A stretch of 64,000 nt of DNA from Erodium maritimum (lineage: Eukaryota > Streptophyta > Magnoliopsida > Geraniales > Geraniaceae), in contig OY997594.1 of the NCBI GenBank assembly GCA_963921825.1, positions 15,505,001 to 15,569,000 of the forward strand, written 5' to 3'. The translations under genes were made by a program, and so were the position numbers. This document shows, in pieces, positions 35,353 to 48,198 of the stretch; within the stretch, counting starts at the first letter, position 1, and each line of letters opens with the position of its first letter. Under the pieces are notes generated by a model that saw nothing but the letters and a program-made list of their open reading frames with translations, did no database searches and was not told where the DNA came from.

Positions 35353-36628
35353 TACGAGAATTATATATATGAACCTATAACTTGAATTGTTGAATGAGAA
35401 CACTACATCCTCCTTTTTTAACCAAAATTTCAATCTTTTCTCCAATAATTGTTATTAGAGTCAAAAGCCCTCTTTAAAAGTCTCCTTCTTCAATTCCTTG
35501 CCTTTGAAGACTACAAGATACACCTAAGATGATGATGGAACTCCAACCCTTTTCTAGATCTACTAAAAACTATTCTATCCTCTAAGAAATCTAATGTATT
35601 GTCTGTTGGACAAAAGTGAGAACGGGTCAACTTGATGCTCATTCTTTTATCAGATTAGTTCATCGTAGAATTAAGAAAAGATAAGTTTCGTGTTCTAGGA
35701 AGTGAGACATTTCCAACAAGATATCACAAACTCTAAACGAGCAAGAGGTGAATGAGAAATTAAGGCTAAAAAATAATCTTGAACTTGATTGTTGAGAAAC
35801 ATGCAAGTGGAAAAATGCATTATTCATACAAGTCTCACATAGAAATATTACAAAGTTTTTCTTGAGTTTATATATAGAGAATTCTTCACTAGCACACTTG
35901 AGTTGCTGAGTCCGGACCACCGGACAGACTTTTACTCATGTGTGGGTCACAGATGTTGCTCCGGATTTGGGCCTGTGTACCAACTATATTTTTTGAACTC
36001 TCAACTCCCCCCTATGTTTCCCTATTTATAATCTTTGCTCTTAATTAAAAGACACCGAAAAACCCCTCTATATCAAAGCTCTCGTTTTTCTCCTTCGATG
36101 ATGTTTCTCGTATACGGTTCGAGCTCGTTAACATTGTCGTTATATCTTGGAAGATTCGCTCATACATGACAATAAATATTCTTAAGAAATCTTCATCTTA
36201 CTCTGTGTAATTCTAATATTTTTATTGATAATACTTGTTTGTGTTTATCTATTTATTATTGTTTATGAACTAACCCCCAATTAGATCCTCCCATAACTAT
36301 ACTCTTTATGTCTCTAGGTGATTATATTGGGGAAGATCCTAGCTATTTTGAGCAACACACATATGTGTCTCCTTAATGGTTTCATTAGGGTGTAAACTAT
36401 CCAAACAACGACAATGTTTTATATGTGTCACCTTAAGTTTGTTGAACATTGTGTTTTGCCCAACTATCATGTGTCGTTCAAATACATGGATGACGTGTAA
36501 AACTACTTGAACGACGCATTATCTGCACTAAGAGCATTATGATGTTCAACATCATATACACTATTTTACCTTTCCCAATAGTGTATATGATGTTGTGTCA
36601 AAATTCTGCCAGCATCGCTCATGCAACC
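35353..36628. other. Intergenic, possible old LTR fragment on the minus strand
   Basis: No gene. On the minus strand, 36015-35600 has features of a copia-like LTR: a purine tract ATAGGGGGGAG directly before TTGAGAGTTC (36013), then CTCTATATATAAAC (a TATA box) near 35876. No second copy is in the window, so this stays a guess. Confidence 0.3.
36547..36595. repeat. Perfect 19-bp inverted repeat with 11-nt loop
   Basis: CAACATCATATACACTATT (36547-36565) and its exact complement (36577-36595). It lies 33 bases before a Harbinger-type element and may be the centre of a small MITE, since GAGCATTATGATG precedes it. Confidence 0.9.
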
Positions 36629-36631
36629 TTA

Positions 36632-38778
36632 GAGCATGTACATCATGGGATCAGAGGTTCGGGGTCAGGTGTTTGGAATCATGTGCTGACTAGGATGAAT
36701 TGTGATGCGAACCCCTGATTTTAAAAGAGCACCACAATTTAAAATGTATGGGGTTAGGGGTTCATATAAGTGTAGAGTGGATGCTGACTAGATAATTAAT
36801 TATGCTTTTGCTGAATTTATTTAATTCATATTTAAAACACTAATTAATAAGTAAAAATCATAAAATTAATTAATTAACTAAAATGAAAATTAAAATTATA
36901 CTTGTAATTTAAAAATCAATTAAATAAATACCAAATAGTTTATTTATTCATTCCTCAAACTATTACAATTTCAACTTTGGAGGTCGTCAATTTGCTTCTG
37001 GAGCCTTGCAATTTGTGCGGTGTAGACGGACTTCTTTTGCATGAGCCTCATCTGTTGCTCTTCGTTCAAGTCATCCACGTCCACGGCATCCAGTTCATCA
37101 AGTTTCTCAAAATAGTTGAGGATTTTCGCGTTGATTTCGACCACCACTTGGGCCCTCGCGATCCTTGCGTTGTCTATTTGGGCGATGGCAGCTGCTTTTT
37201 CTACGACACCATTCCCCTTCTTCTTCGTGGCCTTGTTGACAATTGAGCGCTCTTGTACACGTAGAGTGGCAATTGGGGCACTTTGCTCTTCGAGCGGATT
37301 GTCGGATCCCCACCAGGTTGGGAATCACCACCGAGAGGTGTGACATTGCCATCATCTGTGGGAAGTGAAGGCAGTGGGGTACTGTTGTAGCTACTGGCCT
37401 CGTTCAAGCGTCGTTGTACCACCCCGGCCATGCCTTCATCTTCCCAGAACCTCTCATCGTTCTCCAATGCCTCAATCCAATGGAAGTTGGGGAATTTCTT
37501 CGGCTCCCTGTCCTTGCAAGTTGCTTCAAATTGGGCATGTACGGCCTCCTTGTACTTTGTTTCGTCCCAACCGTTATGCTGTAATGCCTTCTCCTTGTTC
37601 ATGAGGGTCATTCACCTCCGAACTCGAGGAGCTTGTCGATTCTAGTGGCTCTTGACGGATTTCCACGTCCACTCTTCGGGCTTCAGATTCCCATCTTTGA
37701 TGAATCTCTTAGTCACAGTGCCCTAGAACGTGTTTCTTGTTTTGGAGTTTTCCTTGATGGGGTCTTTAGTTGTGCGGCATCACGCTTTGATAAGAAGCAT
37801 TTCCACAACTTGGTTCCATTTGAACCGCTTGTATACGGTCGGCTTCGTCGGTCGGCTCGGTCCAACCGAGGACGACGTGGAGGACATCCGGGTCCCGCTC
37901 CTACCACTGACGTGTTGTTGGAAGTACTCATCGTCCTCGGGTGGCCCATAATAGTCGATGTTGGGGTCGTACGGCGGGGGTCTTGGCGGCGGAAGGTTGA
38001 AACTTGTCGGTCGGAGTTGAGAGGTTGTTGGGTTGGACCTAGTTTCAAAAAAAATTAACAAACTTAATGTACACATTAAACGATTACTTAACATATCAAA
38101 ATATTAATTAGCATAATCAATAAAAAAATTTAATTAATTAAACTTAATTAAAGACAAAAAGTTCAAAGTACCAGTCTGCCGTTGATGTTGCATAAATTGG
38201 AGAAGTTGGTCATTCCATCTAGGGTTGAGCATTTGTTGGAAGTTCGATGGCACTTGAGGGACGTTTACCTGAGGAGTCGCAGTCCGAGTTAGATTGACGT
38301 CGTTCGGCACGTACTCTTCTCGCTCTGGTGAGTTTGCCGATTGGGTCTCTTCGTCGAACATTTTTTATCGGATTTTGTAGATATGAAATGGAAAAGTTGA
38401 GAGGATTTTGAGAGAAGTAGTGTGGGTTGGATGAATGGGAAAAAGAGGTATTTATAGGGTTGGGGAAATTAATTGATTGTATTTAATTTTATTTGTTTTG
38501 AATAAAAAAAATGTACCGTTGAATCAGGCCGTTTGGCAACGATCTGATTTTTTTTACCTTTGGTGACACATGGCGGGATGCCATTGGACGGGCGCGATCC
38601 GCACGACTCACGCACAGCGCACCTCATTTGTGCACCGCGATGCGCACCGCGTACCGGACTCGAGTGGTGTGGTTCGCGAACCATGTACCGCCACAACATC
38701 TGTAGTGCAAACCACGAACCACACCCTCGCAGTTCACGGTGCACGGTGCGGGGCATGAGTCGCACAATATAGATGCTC
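36632..38778 (-). mobile_element. PIF/Harbinger relative with ORF1 only, 2147 bp, TSD TTA
   Basis: Left end GAGCATGTACATCATGGG at 36632 is preceded by TTA (36629-36631); right end, read inward on the minus strand, is GAGCATCTATATTGTGC, followed outward by TTA (38779-38781). TTA duplications and GAGCAT termini fit PIF/Harbinger. It contains an ORF1 pseudogene on the minus strand and a GC-rich subterminal region with palindromic bits (38570-38760), but no transposase. Confidence 0.85.
36971..38361 (-). pseudogene. Harbinger ORF1-type protein, broken
   Basis: The minus strand begins MFDEETQSANSPEREEY (38361), continues with NFQQMLNPRWNDQLLQFMQ, and after a gap with proline-rich YYGPPEDDEYFQQHV, then a SANT-like segment (TVYKRFKWNQVVEMLLIKA), FHWIEALENDERFWEDEG and a C-terminal coiled stretch (DELDAVDVDDLNEEQQ, ending near 36971 with DDLQS and a stop). 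Several frame changes and stops. Closely parallel to copy 2 at 22632-24158. Confidence 0.75.
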
Positions 38779-38781
38779 TTA

Positions 38782-40564
38782 GTAGCTCCTCAAGTATGCA
38801 AGATTTTGTTACGCTCACTTCAACTCATTTCTCAACCTTGTTGCTCGTTACTTTTCCAAGACTAAGTGAGTTTTATTTTTATCAGGATCTAGTTTCATGG
38901 TATCTTGTTTGGCAATGGGAGCATTATGATTTGAAAGTAGGTGAACCAAATGATGATTTCAAATCATAATTGAAAAGCTTAGGGATTCAAAATATGTTAG
39001 TTGGGTTAACTTTTTTCCCATAACATAGAATTTAGGCTTGGGGAGACAAAGTACTACCTAATTATTGATGTATTGATCTAATACTTAATTTAACATATTA
39101 CATCTATCCACTCCAAATAACTAATTCGTAAAAATCAAATACTAGAATCATGAGAGAAATTCTTGTCTTGACCAATTAACCAATCATACTACATACATAA
39201 GATATTTATAACCCAATTTAACTAAAAAAATATTGAAAGAGCACTTTTGTGAGCAAAGGCAAAAACAGGAGATGAAGTTAGAGCCATGCAAAAGATAATG
39301 TATCTAAGCTATACAGCTACATTATGATTAGGGGTGGGCAAAAAAAAACCGAAACCTCTAAAACCAACCACCACCAACTGTAAACTGCACCGGAAAACCC
39401 GAAATCGGAAAGTTAATGGTTGGTTGCGGGTTCTTGACGATCGAACCGGAAAGTTAACGGTTGGTTGTCGGTTCTTGAAACGTCAAACCATCGGTTAACC
39501 AACCAAACCGGTATTGTTCACCATATACATGTGACTTCATAATAACCACTAATCTGATAATGATGAATGACCCATAAGCACTCTTTTGTGTCACACGGAT
39601 TACTAACATAGAACATGATGACTTATATGTAATTTTTTTTTTGAAGAATGTAGTAATATGCTTTGGCTTGAAACAAAAATATGTGTATGATTATTGATAT
39701 CTAAATTTGTACTTACATGTAGTGAAGTGGTTGGTTGGTTAAAACCACTAACAAACCGATTAATGAACTGGTTGATTTCATTGTAAAAAAAATGGTCAAT
39801 GAGTTGAGACTGATTTTAAGATATATCAAATCGATAATATCGGGTCGAGTTCGTAAACGGTTTCATTGGGTGGTTAACCACCCAATACCCACACACATTT
39901 AGTAAAGAAACTTTACAAATTAAAGGAAGCAATTTAAGATATAGGAGAGAAAGAGAGGTGGACCCATCATCCACTGTCATGAAACCTACATAGCATGCAG
40001 ATCAGACAAAACTGATGGCTATGATGAGCCCCAAAAATGGGGACCCATACCATACATACACTCATGATCTTTCTCTTCCATAAGATGAGGACCCAACATC
40101 CTCTACATTTCATTACAAATCCATCACAATACATGAAACTTGCACCAAACACACACTTCTCCTATTTGCTGTTAATGTTATCCTCTTCCCATTCACCCTA
40201 CCACTGATAACTACTTCACACACACTACATCTATTCTTTCCCTATCTTGTGTCCCTCCCAAATTTTCATGTGTATGCGGGTAAAATGACAGGTCTGATCG
40301 AATATTTGTTTGTCAATGTGACGGATCGAAATTTATTTTGATAAAAGTTTTTATGTGGTGACTGTAATTAAATAACGACATCCATTCATTATTTTATTCT
40401 CAAATACATAAATTTTAAAGTTCAGAATTATTGTATTATAGATTTTTTTTTCCTTATGAAAAGAATGTATAATATTTAGAATTTTAAAGAATACTTTATA
40501 CCTCATCAGCCATTATGAATTGATGAGTTTTAAATAAAGCATTATTTTATTATTTACACAACAA
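38782..40564. other. Intergenic stretch with a hAT-like repeat
   Basis: No gene is supported. At 39331 AGGGGTGGGCAAAAAAAAACC resembles the terminus of plant hAT elements, and the following 560 bases are rich in CGGTT/AACCG with a terminus-like CCCAATACCCACACA near 39890; the target duplication could not be established. The rest is AT-rich. Confidence 0.4.
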
Positions 40565-40947
40565 AAAAAAACTCCATGTCATCTCATTGTACTAAAATCA
40601 ACCATCAAATCATAACCCACATATAAATAACATGTTTCACCTTATTAATTCTCAAAATGTATCAAAATCTGTGAAGTGTGTTTAACGCCGTGAAATACAA
40701 GCCACATGCTTGTGACGTGCTCTAAAACTTTCCGAAAATGGAAACTTCAACTTTTCGTTTATTCTCAAATCATAACTTCAACTTTTCGTTGATCAACTTT
40801 TTCTATTACTCACTTAACGGCTGTTAGACTTGCGGACGGAAAATACAATAGTTGTTAATCAACGTTACTACATGATAATTTACGTTAACTTAGTTAGGAT
40901 TTAACAATGAATGAAAGGTAGGCGTGCGGACTTGAAGTAACCTCTTT
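40565..40947. mobile_element. Copy of the intron-5 repeat, about 380 bp
   Basis: Aligned by eye to 45311-45699 over nearly its full length: ACTCCATGTCA at the left, TTCTCAAAATGTATCA, CGTGAAATAC.AG.CACATGCTTGT, CTTAACGGC.GTTAGACTTGCGGA, and GTGCGGAC..G.AGTAACC at the right. Its exact ends are unclear. It lies about 160 bases before the start codon at 41107, so it may contribute to that gene's promoter. Confidence 0.8.
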
Positions 40948-41106
40948 ACTCAATAACCTGCATTGAAATGTATAATTTGTCCGAAACTAATATGAATATC
41001 CGAGAATTTCCCGGGATGACGTGGCAAGCATTGGTTTCAAAAATTGAAAACAAGGACCAAAGCTCTAGTATAGTCGAGCACATGGACATATGAGAGAGGA
41101 AAAAGC

Positions 41107-43196
41107 ATGGAGGAAACAGAGTTGAGGTTGAGAGAATGGGGTCTCAAGGCTCGGATGATCAGCCGCGAGAACACCAATTCCCGGCGATTCTCAGGCTCCC
41201 ACATCAGAGCCAGCTTCAGAGACGCCGACGCCTACAATGCCACCAGGTCCTTCCGATCAAACTTCACCATCTCCAGCACCGCCTCCTCCCCCGGCTGCGC
41301 CGCCTCCTTCAAAGGTCCGCCGCACCTATTGCTTCTTCTTCTTCTTCTTTTTCAATATAATCATCTCACTTTCTGTGACCCTTTCCCAGATGAAATCGAC
41401 CCATCAACGTACTCCTTCAGTGCTGCTCTGAAAGGTGATTGCTTTTTGACCGCCATTGATTTGGGTTTTAGTTCATGTTTGAGATTGGAATTGAAATTGA
41501 AATCGTAATCTTCTGGGTTTGTTTGTTTGTTTGTTTTGGTGGAGCAGCGTTGCAGATGAAAGCGAGCTACAATTGCTGGGAGTGCTTGTCGCCGGAGGGG
41601 TTCGCTCTGCATTCCAAGTGGAACGACGCGGAGAAGTATATATGCAACCCGCTCTCCGGCGAAGTTCCGATGGAGTGTCTGTCCGCTAAAACGCTCAGCG
41701 GGAGGTCGTTTCGTCACTACACGAACAGAATCACCATGTCTGCACCTCTTGTTTATTCATCCTCGTCTTCCACCTCCAGACCTTTCCAGCCCAAGTCCAC
41801 TTCAAATTCAACCATCACACAAGAAGCTGGTGTTCCTAGAGGGATCGGAGCTCGAGGTTCTTATTTCTTGTGTTTGTGCACTCAAGGTGTTTGTGTTAAT
41901 GCCGGTGAGAACTTGATTGTTACAATTATGCTTAACATTGCAGAGAAGAAGATGTCTACGAGGGATGTGGGTATTCAGAGCACAACTCTTGAGCTCTGTT
42001 CGAGTAGTCCTAGCCCTGCTTGGACCCCTCCCATTGTTGAGAGGTCCTTGAAGAGATGTGAAGCTCAAGATGATGATTCACCTAGTTTAACTTCTCAAGT
42101 CCAAGCTAAACAAGAGGTAAACGACCTTCGATTTTGTCTTTCAACTGTAATGTGGTCATGATATATGCTCTTATTGCTTATGTTACTGATAATCAAGCTC
42201 AAGCTGTTGTCGTGGATCTTTTCAACTTTGTTGTTGATGAAGAACTAACTCTACATGTGGAATTATATTCAAATTTTAACAGTTAGCAAATGTCATTGTC
42301 TTTGATCCCAAAGTTGCTTACTTTCCAACCCCACTCTCTCCCTTATACCAAATGGTCCCTTTAGCTTTGTGGCCACATGTGGTTTAAGTGTACGTATGTC
42401 TGGAAATAGTCCCAAAAAAGCTTAGCATACACTTTTGCTAGCTTTGTGTGTTTCTCAGAAACATGATTTTCTGAATTACAGCATATGGAGCATAGGAAAA
42501 AGGGAGGGGAGAAGGCATAATTACCTGTTACAAAAAAGACTTGTTCTTTTGTGTTTTTGTGTCTTCTTTTGTGTGGCAACTAAAGGGTTTTTAGTTTGAT
42601 TCTTCACTTTTCGTTTAGCTTTTGGCCTTCCTTTCATTGGGGTTCACGATGAACTAGCGCTTTCACTGCACATCAATTACCTCTTTTTTTCTGTTGAAGA
42701 GCAAGAAAAAAACCAGCCCATGTGTTTTAGAGTAGAATATTTTCTGAAACACTGCACATGAAGCCACAGATTTGAGTTTTGGGTATTATTGCTACAGAGT
42801 TTTTATTGTACCGTTTTCTGCAATTCAGGCAAAATGTGATCATTCATGTGTAAATAATGCACTGCTCAGGTGATATATATGTAAATATTGCTCTGTTCAG
42901 GTGATATAGTGTGTAGTACAGTGTTATTATCAGTCCCACTCAAATCTGAACAGGAAACTTTGATGACAAGTAGTATATGAATCCTTTTGTTCTCAAAATA
43001 CATAGTATGCAAATCCTTCTGCATGAAGTCCTGTAATATTGGTTGTGTACAGGAAGAAGAATCGGAAGATGTGAAAAGGGAAGAGATGAGGCATAGCAGG
43101 GGAGGAGGGTGCTTGTCATGGATGAGGAAGAGAATGAGAGAGAAGCACAAGTCCAGAAAGAAAAATATACATAATGTTTCAGATTCTAAGAATTAG
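41107..43196 (+). CDS. Conserved plant protein of unknown function, five exons
   Basis: Proposed exons: 41107-41314, 41390-41434, 41548-41856, 41944-42116 and 43053-43196; all junctions are GT-AG, phases agree, and the product is 292 residues. It opens MEETELRLREWGLKARM with SRENTNSRRFSGS, has a serine-rich N-terminus, the block WECLSPEGFALHSKWNDAEKY with CNPLSGEVPMECLSAKTLSG, a TRDVGIQSTTLE segment resembling the repeat found in several plant plasma-membrane proteins, and a basic tail with GGGCLSWMRKR. No signal peptide or membrane segment. I believe I have seen this arrangement in other dicots annotated as uncharacterised; the function is unknown. The last exon is duplicated at 55480. The large fourth intron (about 940 bases) contains the breakpoint of the duplication. 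Confidence 0.8.
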
Positions 43197-43629
43197 GGCA
43201 GTGAGGGAGACATTGTGGGCTTTGAAAAATCATGTACTTTCACTTTGTGAGATTGCCTCTTTTGCTGAAGGGGTTTTGGTTGTGTTGAGGGTTTGCTGTA
43301 AGGTTTTGGTTGTCTTTTGTTCCTTAACCATCTTGAATGATTGATCCAAAGATTTAAGTGGAAGTGACAAAAAGATCTTCAGACATCTAGAAATCCATCT
43401 ATGATTCAAAATGTTTTACAAACTATTGTTACAAAAAATAATACATATAAGCCCCTCCTTGATTAATGTTATAATACGTTTAAGCTCCTTGATTTCTCCA
43501 CACTAATGGTCTAGCCTATGTTTTCTGAATCATGTTGCAAGAGATTGTCAAACTAGTGCACATATTGTGATCGCAGCAACGAAATATAGATACCTCGACT
43601 GCTTTCATCAGCACTATGTTACCTCTGAA

Positions 43630-46600
43630 TTAATCTTCAACACCTTCAGCTGAAACTAGATCAGCAGCCTCCTGCTTCTGCTTCCTCTTCTTAAGACTCT
43701 TCTTAAGACTTTTCAACCTGGAATATGACACAAAACATGTCAAAATGATAGCTCAGAGTGGATTGTATTTCCAGATAACTGCATTGCAGCTTGCAGCTTG
43801 CACCTACTTCTTAGAGGATATATATTTCTCTACTTCTGGTTTCTGTTCAGATTCGTACGTGATCCATTTTTCTTCATTTGATGATATCGCATCCCAGATC
43901 CCCAAATCTGTACAATACAAAGAGCCATCAAAGAGATGGTTTCACAGCATATGCTTAACCATCCACATAAGTTAAGCACTAATCAGACCAACCTTGGAGC
44001 AGTAGGTCTGGTGCTTCAGGACAGTTCAATCTCCAAAATACACGCCCATCGTAATCCAGAAACAGAGGTTCCGTTCTATAAGCAGCACATCGCTTTCCTT
44101 TTTATGAGATTTACATGTAAAACAAGGTTACAACAAATGTCTTAGACAAAATAGAAAAAACAGTATTCATATCCTAGAAAATTAAGGTAGTTGAAACTTA
44201 CTATTAGGTAATGTACCCATTGTCTCCAGCACCTCAGCACGAGCTAGGGCTAGTTCATCTTTCATCCCTCCAACAACAGCTTCATGCTCTGACACTGATA
44301 AAGGGGCTTTGTTTGCTATGATATTTGTTGCAACTTCATCATGCAGCTTCTGCTTTAGAAACTTTTCCTGTACAAGATGCCAAACAAAATTAGCTGCAAA
44401 TCATAAATCACTAAAATAAATCAAAATTATTTTTAAAATCCAATAGGTTTTGTCACCTTTTCCTTTGCTGCAGCAAGTTTTTGATAAGTTTCTTTCTTCT
44501 TCTCTAAAAATTTGGTGTTCTGATCATCAATCGAGTCCCTCAAGTAACTGGAAAAAAAGTTAGCAGTATACACTTAAACTAAGGAGTAAGGAAAAAAAAG
44601 TATGTAAATCATAATATCGAAAACGGTCTTGTAACTTACTCAGTGCCCAAAGCTTCGTCACATAGATAATTCAACAGTCTGAGCTTCTCTAATCTGTCTA
44701 AATCAGCATATCTGTCAAGATTCTCGGGAAGTGCATCTATTGGGACTTCAGATTCAGATATGCATTTTCGAAAAGCTTCCAACCACGAATTTCCACCATC
44801 TGTTGGACTTGCTGGTGAAGACTCATCTTCTGGACTTAATAATGGGGATCTAAACAGACCATAAAAGGGATAATTAACTATCTAATGAGGGTAATGACCA
44901 AACCTATATTCCATCTCCCCAAAAATAAATTTTCATTTTCTACTTTTGTCTGTTATTTAATCATGAAAAACCAATAATATTTCTCCATAAGTTGTAGGAA
45001 TTCTTACTTTTCTCCTAAATCTTCTTGAACGAGAGTTAACAGCTGGACATGAAATTGGACAGTTGATGAGTACTGGCATCGGCGCCTATCTTGCCCTTGA
45101 ATCACTTCTCGAAGTACAGACTCTGCTCTTCCTTTCCTCAACTCAAGAGCCTGAAGGGGGAAATACAAGAGAAAACAACACTAGCTGATAAAAATTGCAT
45201 TATATTAATATTGTATTAAACTGGAAATGATATCAATGCTAATACAAAAGAGGTGCTTACAGTGCATACAATTACATTACGGGATAAGAACAGTTCAAGA
45301 ATAAAAACAAGAAAGAACTCCATGTCACCTCATTGTACTAAAGTCAAACATCAAATCATATCCCACATATATGAAACGTATCAGAAAGTAACAGGTTTCA
45401 TCTTATTAATTCTCAAAATGTATCACAATCTGTTAAGTGTGACTAACGGCGTGAAATACCAGTCACATGCTTGTCAAGTGCTCTAAAACTTTCCTAAAAT
45501 GGAAACTTCAACTTTTCGTTTATTCTAAAATCATAACCATGAACTATCAACTTTTCCTATTACTCACTTAACGGCCGTTAGACTTGCGGATGGAAAAAAG
45601 CAATAGTTGCTGGTCAATGTTACTACATGACAATTTACGTCTACTTAGTTAGGATTTAGCAATAAACGAAAGGTGGACGTGCGGACATGGAGTAACCCCT
45701 AAAAACAATAATATCATAAATACTTTGAATGTATTAATCACTTACCTCTCCAAAAGCTGAACAGAACTCTAAAAATTGCAATGCCTGCCCAACAAACTCA
45801 GAAGGCAAGTCTATACCAGCTACAGTCTTCAGCTCAGAACCCTGAGGTAGTAGAACCTCAGGTTCAACTTCCTCGTGCTGGATGTTTTCAATAACCTTCT
45901 TAGGTAAGCCCTTCTTTGGTTTGGCTCCAGCTTCACCTTGATCCAGTGCTTCTGACATTCCTGATTTTTGTAGAGCCTCACCATCAATACCAACTTCTTT
46001 ACCTGAGCTTTCCTTGGAAAGCTTAGGCCTTTTCGAACCCTTCTTCTTCGATTTAGGATTCACTTCCTCATTCCCAACGGAACTTTCCTTCGGATCTTTA
46101 AGCAATATCTTCTGAGAATTAAATTTTAAATTGTAAGTGTCACAAAATAACTACTGAACTACAAAACTGTAGTGGGTTCCCAAGAAAAAACCATAAACCT
46201 TGTCAGGATCAGTAGTTATGATAGCTAAGTTAGCACCATTCAAATTGTCAACAACACCCATGCTCAGCATTTCCGAGACAGATGAAAACCCACTCTTCTT
46301 CGCAGTGTGAACTAGTATACCAGTTGGTTGCTGGCCTCTCTTTTTCCTACAAGCATATAAATACAACATTGGAAGCGATTTGCATGAACATTAACTGAAC
46401 ATTGACACAACTAATACAAAAGCTTACATGCAGAAACTGCAATTGCAAATGCCCCTGCACTTGGGACAGTTCCAATCAGTCAACAACGCCACCTCCTCCG
46501 CCTTCTCCCCGTACCTAATTAACAAGGAAGCAGGGAGTTAAACAAATTCCATTCTGAAAAAAATTAAGAAATTACAGACATTGTCAAAGATAACCTGTTT

Positions 46601-47087
46601 TGAAGACATTTAAGACACAACTTGATGGTACACTGCCTGTTGACCTTGACCTTCCAGTTCTTGCAAACAGCAGCAAAATCAGTGGTTTTTTGCCGGCACT
46701 ACAATATGCAATCAACCATTTTTTGGAATTAAAAATCAAACAGTATGAAATTTAAACATGTAACCAAACAGTATGAAATTCAACATGTGATCTTTGTATC
46801 CTCAGCTCACAAACAAATATCTAATCTACCACCAACCAAAGAAACAAACAGAGATCTGGGTACAGCAATACTAGACCAAATCAACAGAAGAAGAAGAAGA
46901 CAACAAAATCAACCTGATGGCAAGTGGTTCCATTGGCGGAGTCGTAAGTACGGCTGCCCTTAGTTCGAACCCCTGGGTCGGTGGTGCGCTTCTTCTTAGT
47001 CTGAGTCTGAGCCTGAATCTGCGAGTCGGGAACAACAGACTCAACATCAGGAGCAGCAGCAGCGGAGGAAGACGACGTGAGGGCCAT
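43630..47087 (-). CDS. zf-4CXXC_R1 zinc-finger plus DDT-domain protein, copy A
   Basis: Twelve exons: 47087-46914, 46698-46595, 46514-46428, 46346-46199, 46111-45746, 45150-45008, 44849-44640, 44547-44457, 44367-44202, 44097-43993, 43907-43808 and 43717-43630; all GT-AG, phases agree, 593 residues. A cysteine-rich domain at about residues 54-122 ([35 protein letters not shown]) is the zf-4CXXC_R1 family of CDCA7 and the monoamine-oxidase A repressor R1. A lysine-rich linker follows, then a DDT domain from about 262 ([18 protein letters not shown] with [13 protein letters not shown]), a later conserved acidic/coiled part, [18 protein letters not shown] near residue 515, and a basic C-terminus. 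Family members bind DNA and DDT domains occur in chromatin remodelling partners, so a nuclear chromatin role is likely; the exact job is unknown. Closest recollection: Arabidopsis At5g38690-type proteins. Its intron 5 carries a 389-bp transposon. Confidence 0.88.
45311..45699. mobile_element. 389-bp Mutator-like MITE in intron 5, 9-bp TSD
   Basis: Copy B of the gene has the empty site (ATAAAAACAATAATATC). Here the 9-bp TAAAAACAA flanks the insertion on both sides (45302-45310 and 45700-45708). The termini share ACTCCATGTC as inverted repeats (GAAAGAACTCCATGTC and, on the minus strand, GGGGTTACTCCATGTC). Insertion therefore postdates the duplication. It does not touch exon or splice sequence. 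Confidence 0.95.
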
Positions 47088-47488
47088 CGGAATCGGAAAC
47101 GGAGACAGACCCGGAGATCGAGAGAGCGTAAATGGTGGTTGGGAGTGGATCTGATCTGGGCTCGTTTCTTGTACCTTCAAATTTGGTTCCCTCTGGAGCA
47201 AAGATTGGCGGGAGATTTAGAATTGCATCAAAACGGGAACGATTTTGGGTTCCCAAACGGCGTCCCCGAGATTTGTGACCTTTCTGCAATTTGAAACTTC
47301 TTGGAGGGTTTCGATTTCAATGGCGTCCCTTCCCAAATAGTAACTATAATATATATTCCTTCTTTATTTGAAAAATAGAAGATGATTACTTTACGGGCAG
47401 TTAAACCACCTCTACAGGATCAAATGTAAAAATGAAAAATAAAAATAAATAAAAAATATAACCGTTTGATGGTTAGAATTTCAAAAAT

Positions 47489-48198
47489 ATTGTCACTTGT
47501 GATTACCAAAAAAATCACAGTTGATTTAATGATTGTTGAGTAGGTTAGTGAGTGGTTATCAAAATTATAACTTATGACAACCGTAAGAGGTAATTAGGTG
47601 TAGTAGTTATTTTCTTGTATTTTTTGAAAAAAATTAAACATTGATCATCGATATTCTTGTTTTTTTGAACGATAAATTGTAATTTTATAATTCATTAAGA
47701 ACGATTACATCAAAATGCCTCGAGGAACATGTTCCTCGACCATGAAAGGTCAATATTCACTAACCCTTGTAGTACTAGAACCGTCATGGACGGTATTTTG
47801 ACGCCCCATGGGCAAAGAAAGAAGACGGATATGGGGAACAGGGTACCGGAGATCCTGAGAGACCTCGACAGTAGTATTGGTGGTGGGAGGCAATGCATCA
47901 TCTAGGGACCTCTCCCAAGGTCAGTCACTGATGCTCCACTGATGTCTCACTCCTCCCAGCGGGGCATCTCCCCCGACTGTGAGTTGACGTGCCAGCCAGA
48001 CGCAGGCATCATCCCTCCCCATCTCTTAGCAGTTGAGCTCCTCCGAACCATTGGCGCCGGGGATTCCACAGCACGCGCTCCTGGGTGGGGGCGGCCATCA
48101 CATCCACTTCCACCCCACTCCCGCGACCGCATGGAAGCAATCGGATCAATATAGAGCTGATCTCCACCAGCCCCTCGCTAGATGTTCCCATGTACAAA
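47489..48198. other. Unclassified repeat, left part (before a solo LTR)
   Basis: From about 47690 GC content rises and the sequence matches the style of 50334-51650, from which it is separated by the solo LTR; the LTR target duplication shows they were contiguous. An 18-bp palindrome CGAGGAACATGTTCCTCG lies at 47721-47738. No reliable coding region. Confidence 0.5.

Larger units (their letters stand above)
42822..47488. repeat. Duplicated segment, copy A
   Basis: From AATTCAGGCAAAATGTG in intron 4 of the upstream gene to AATATAACCGTTTGATGG, this is repeated in direct orientation at 52229-59744. Exons are close to identical; introns differ by small indels and by insertions private to one copy. 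Confidence 0.92.
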
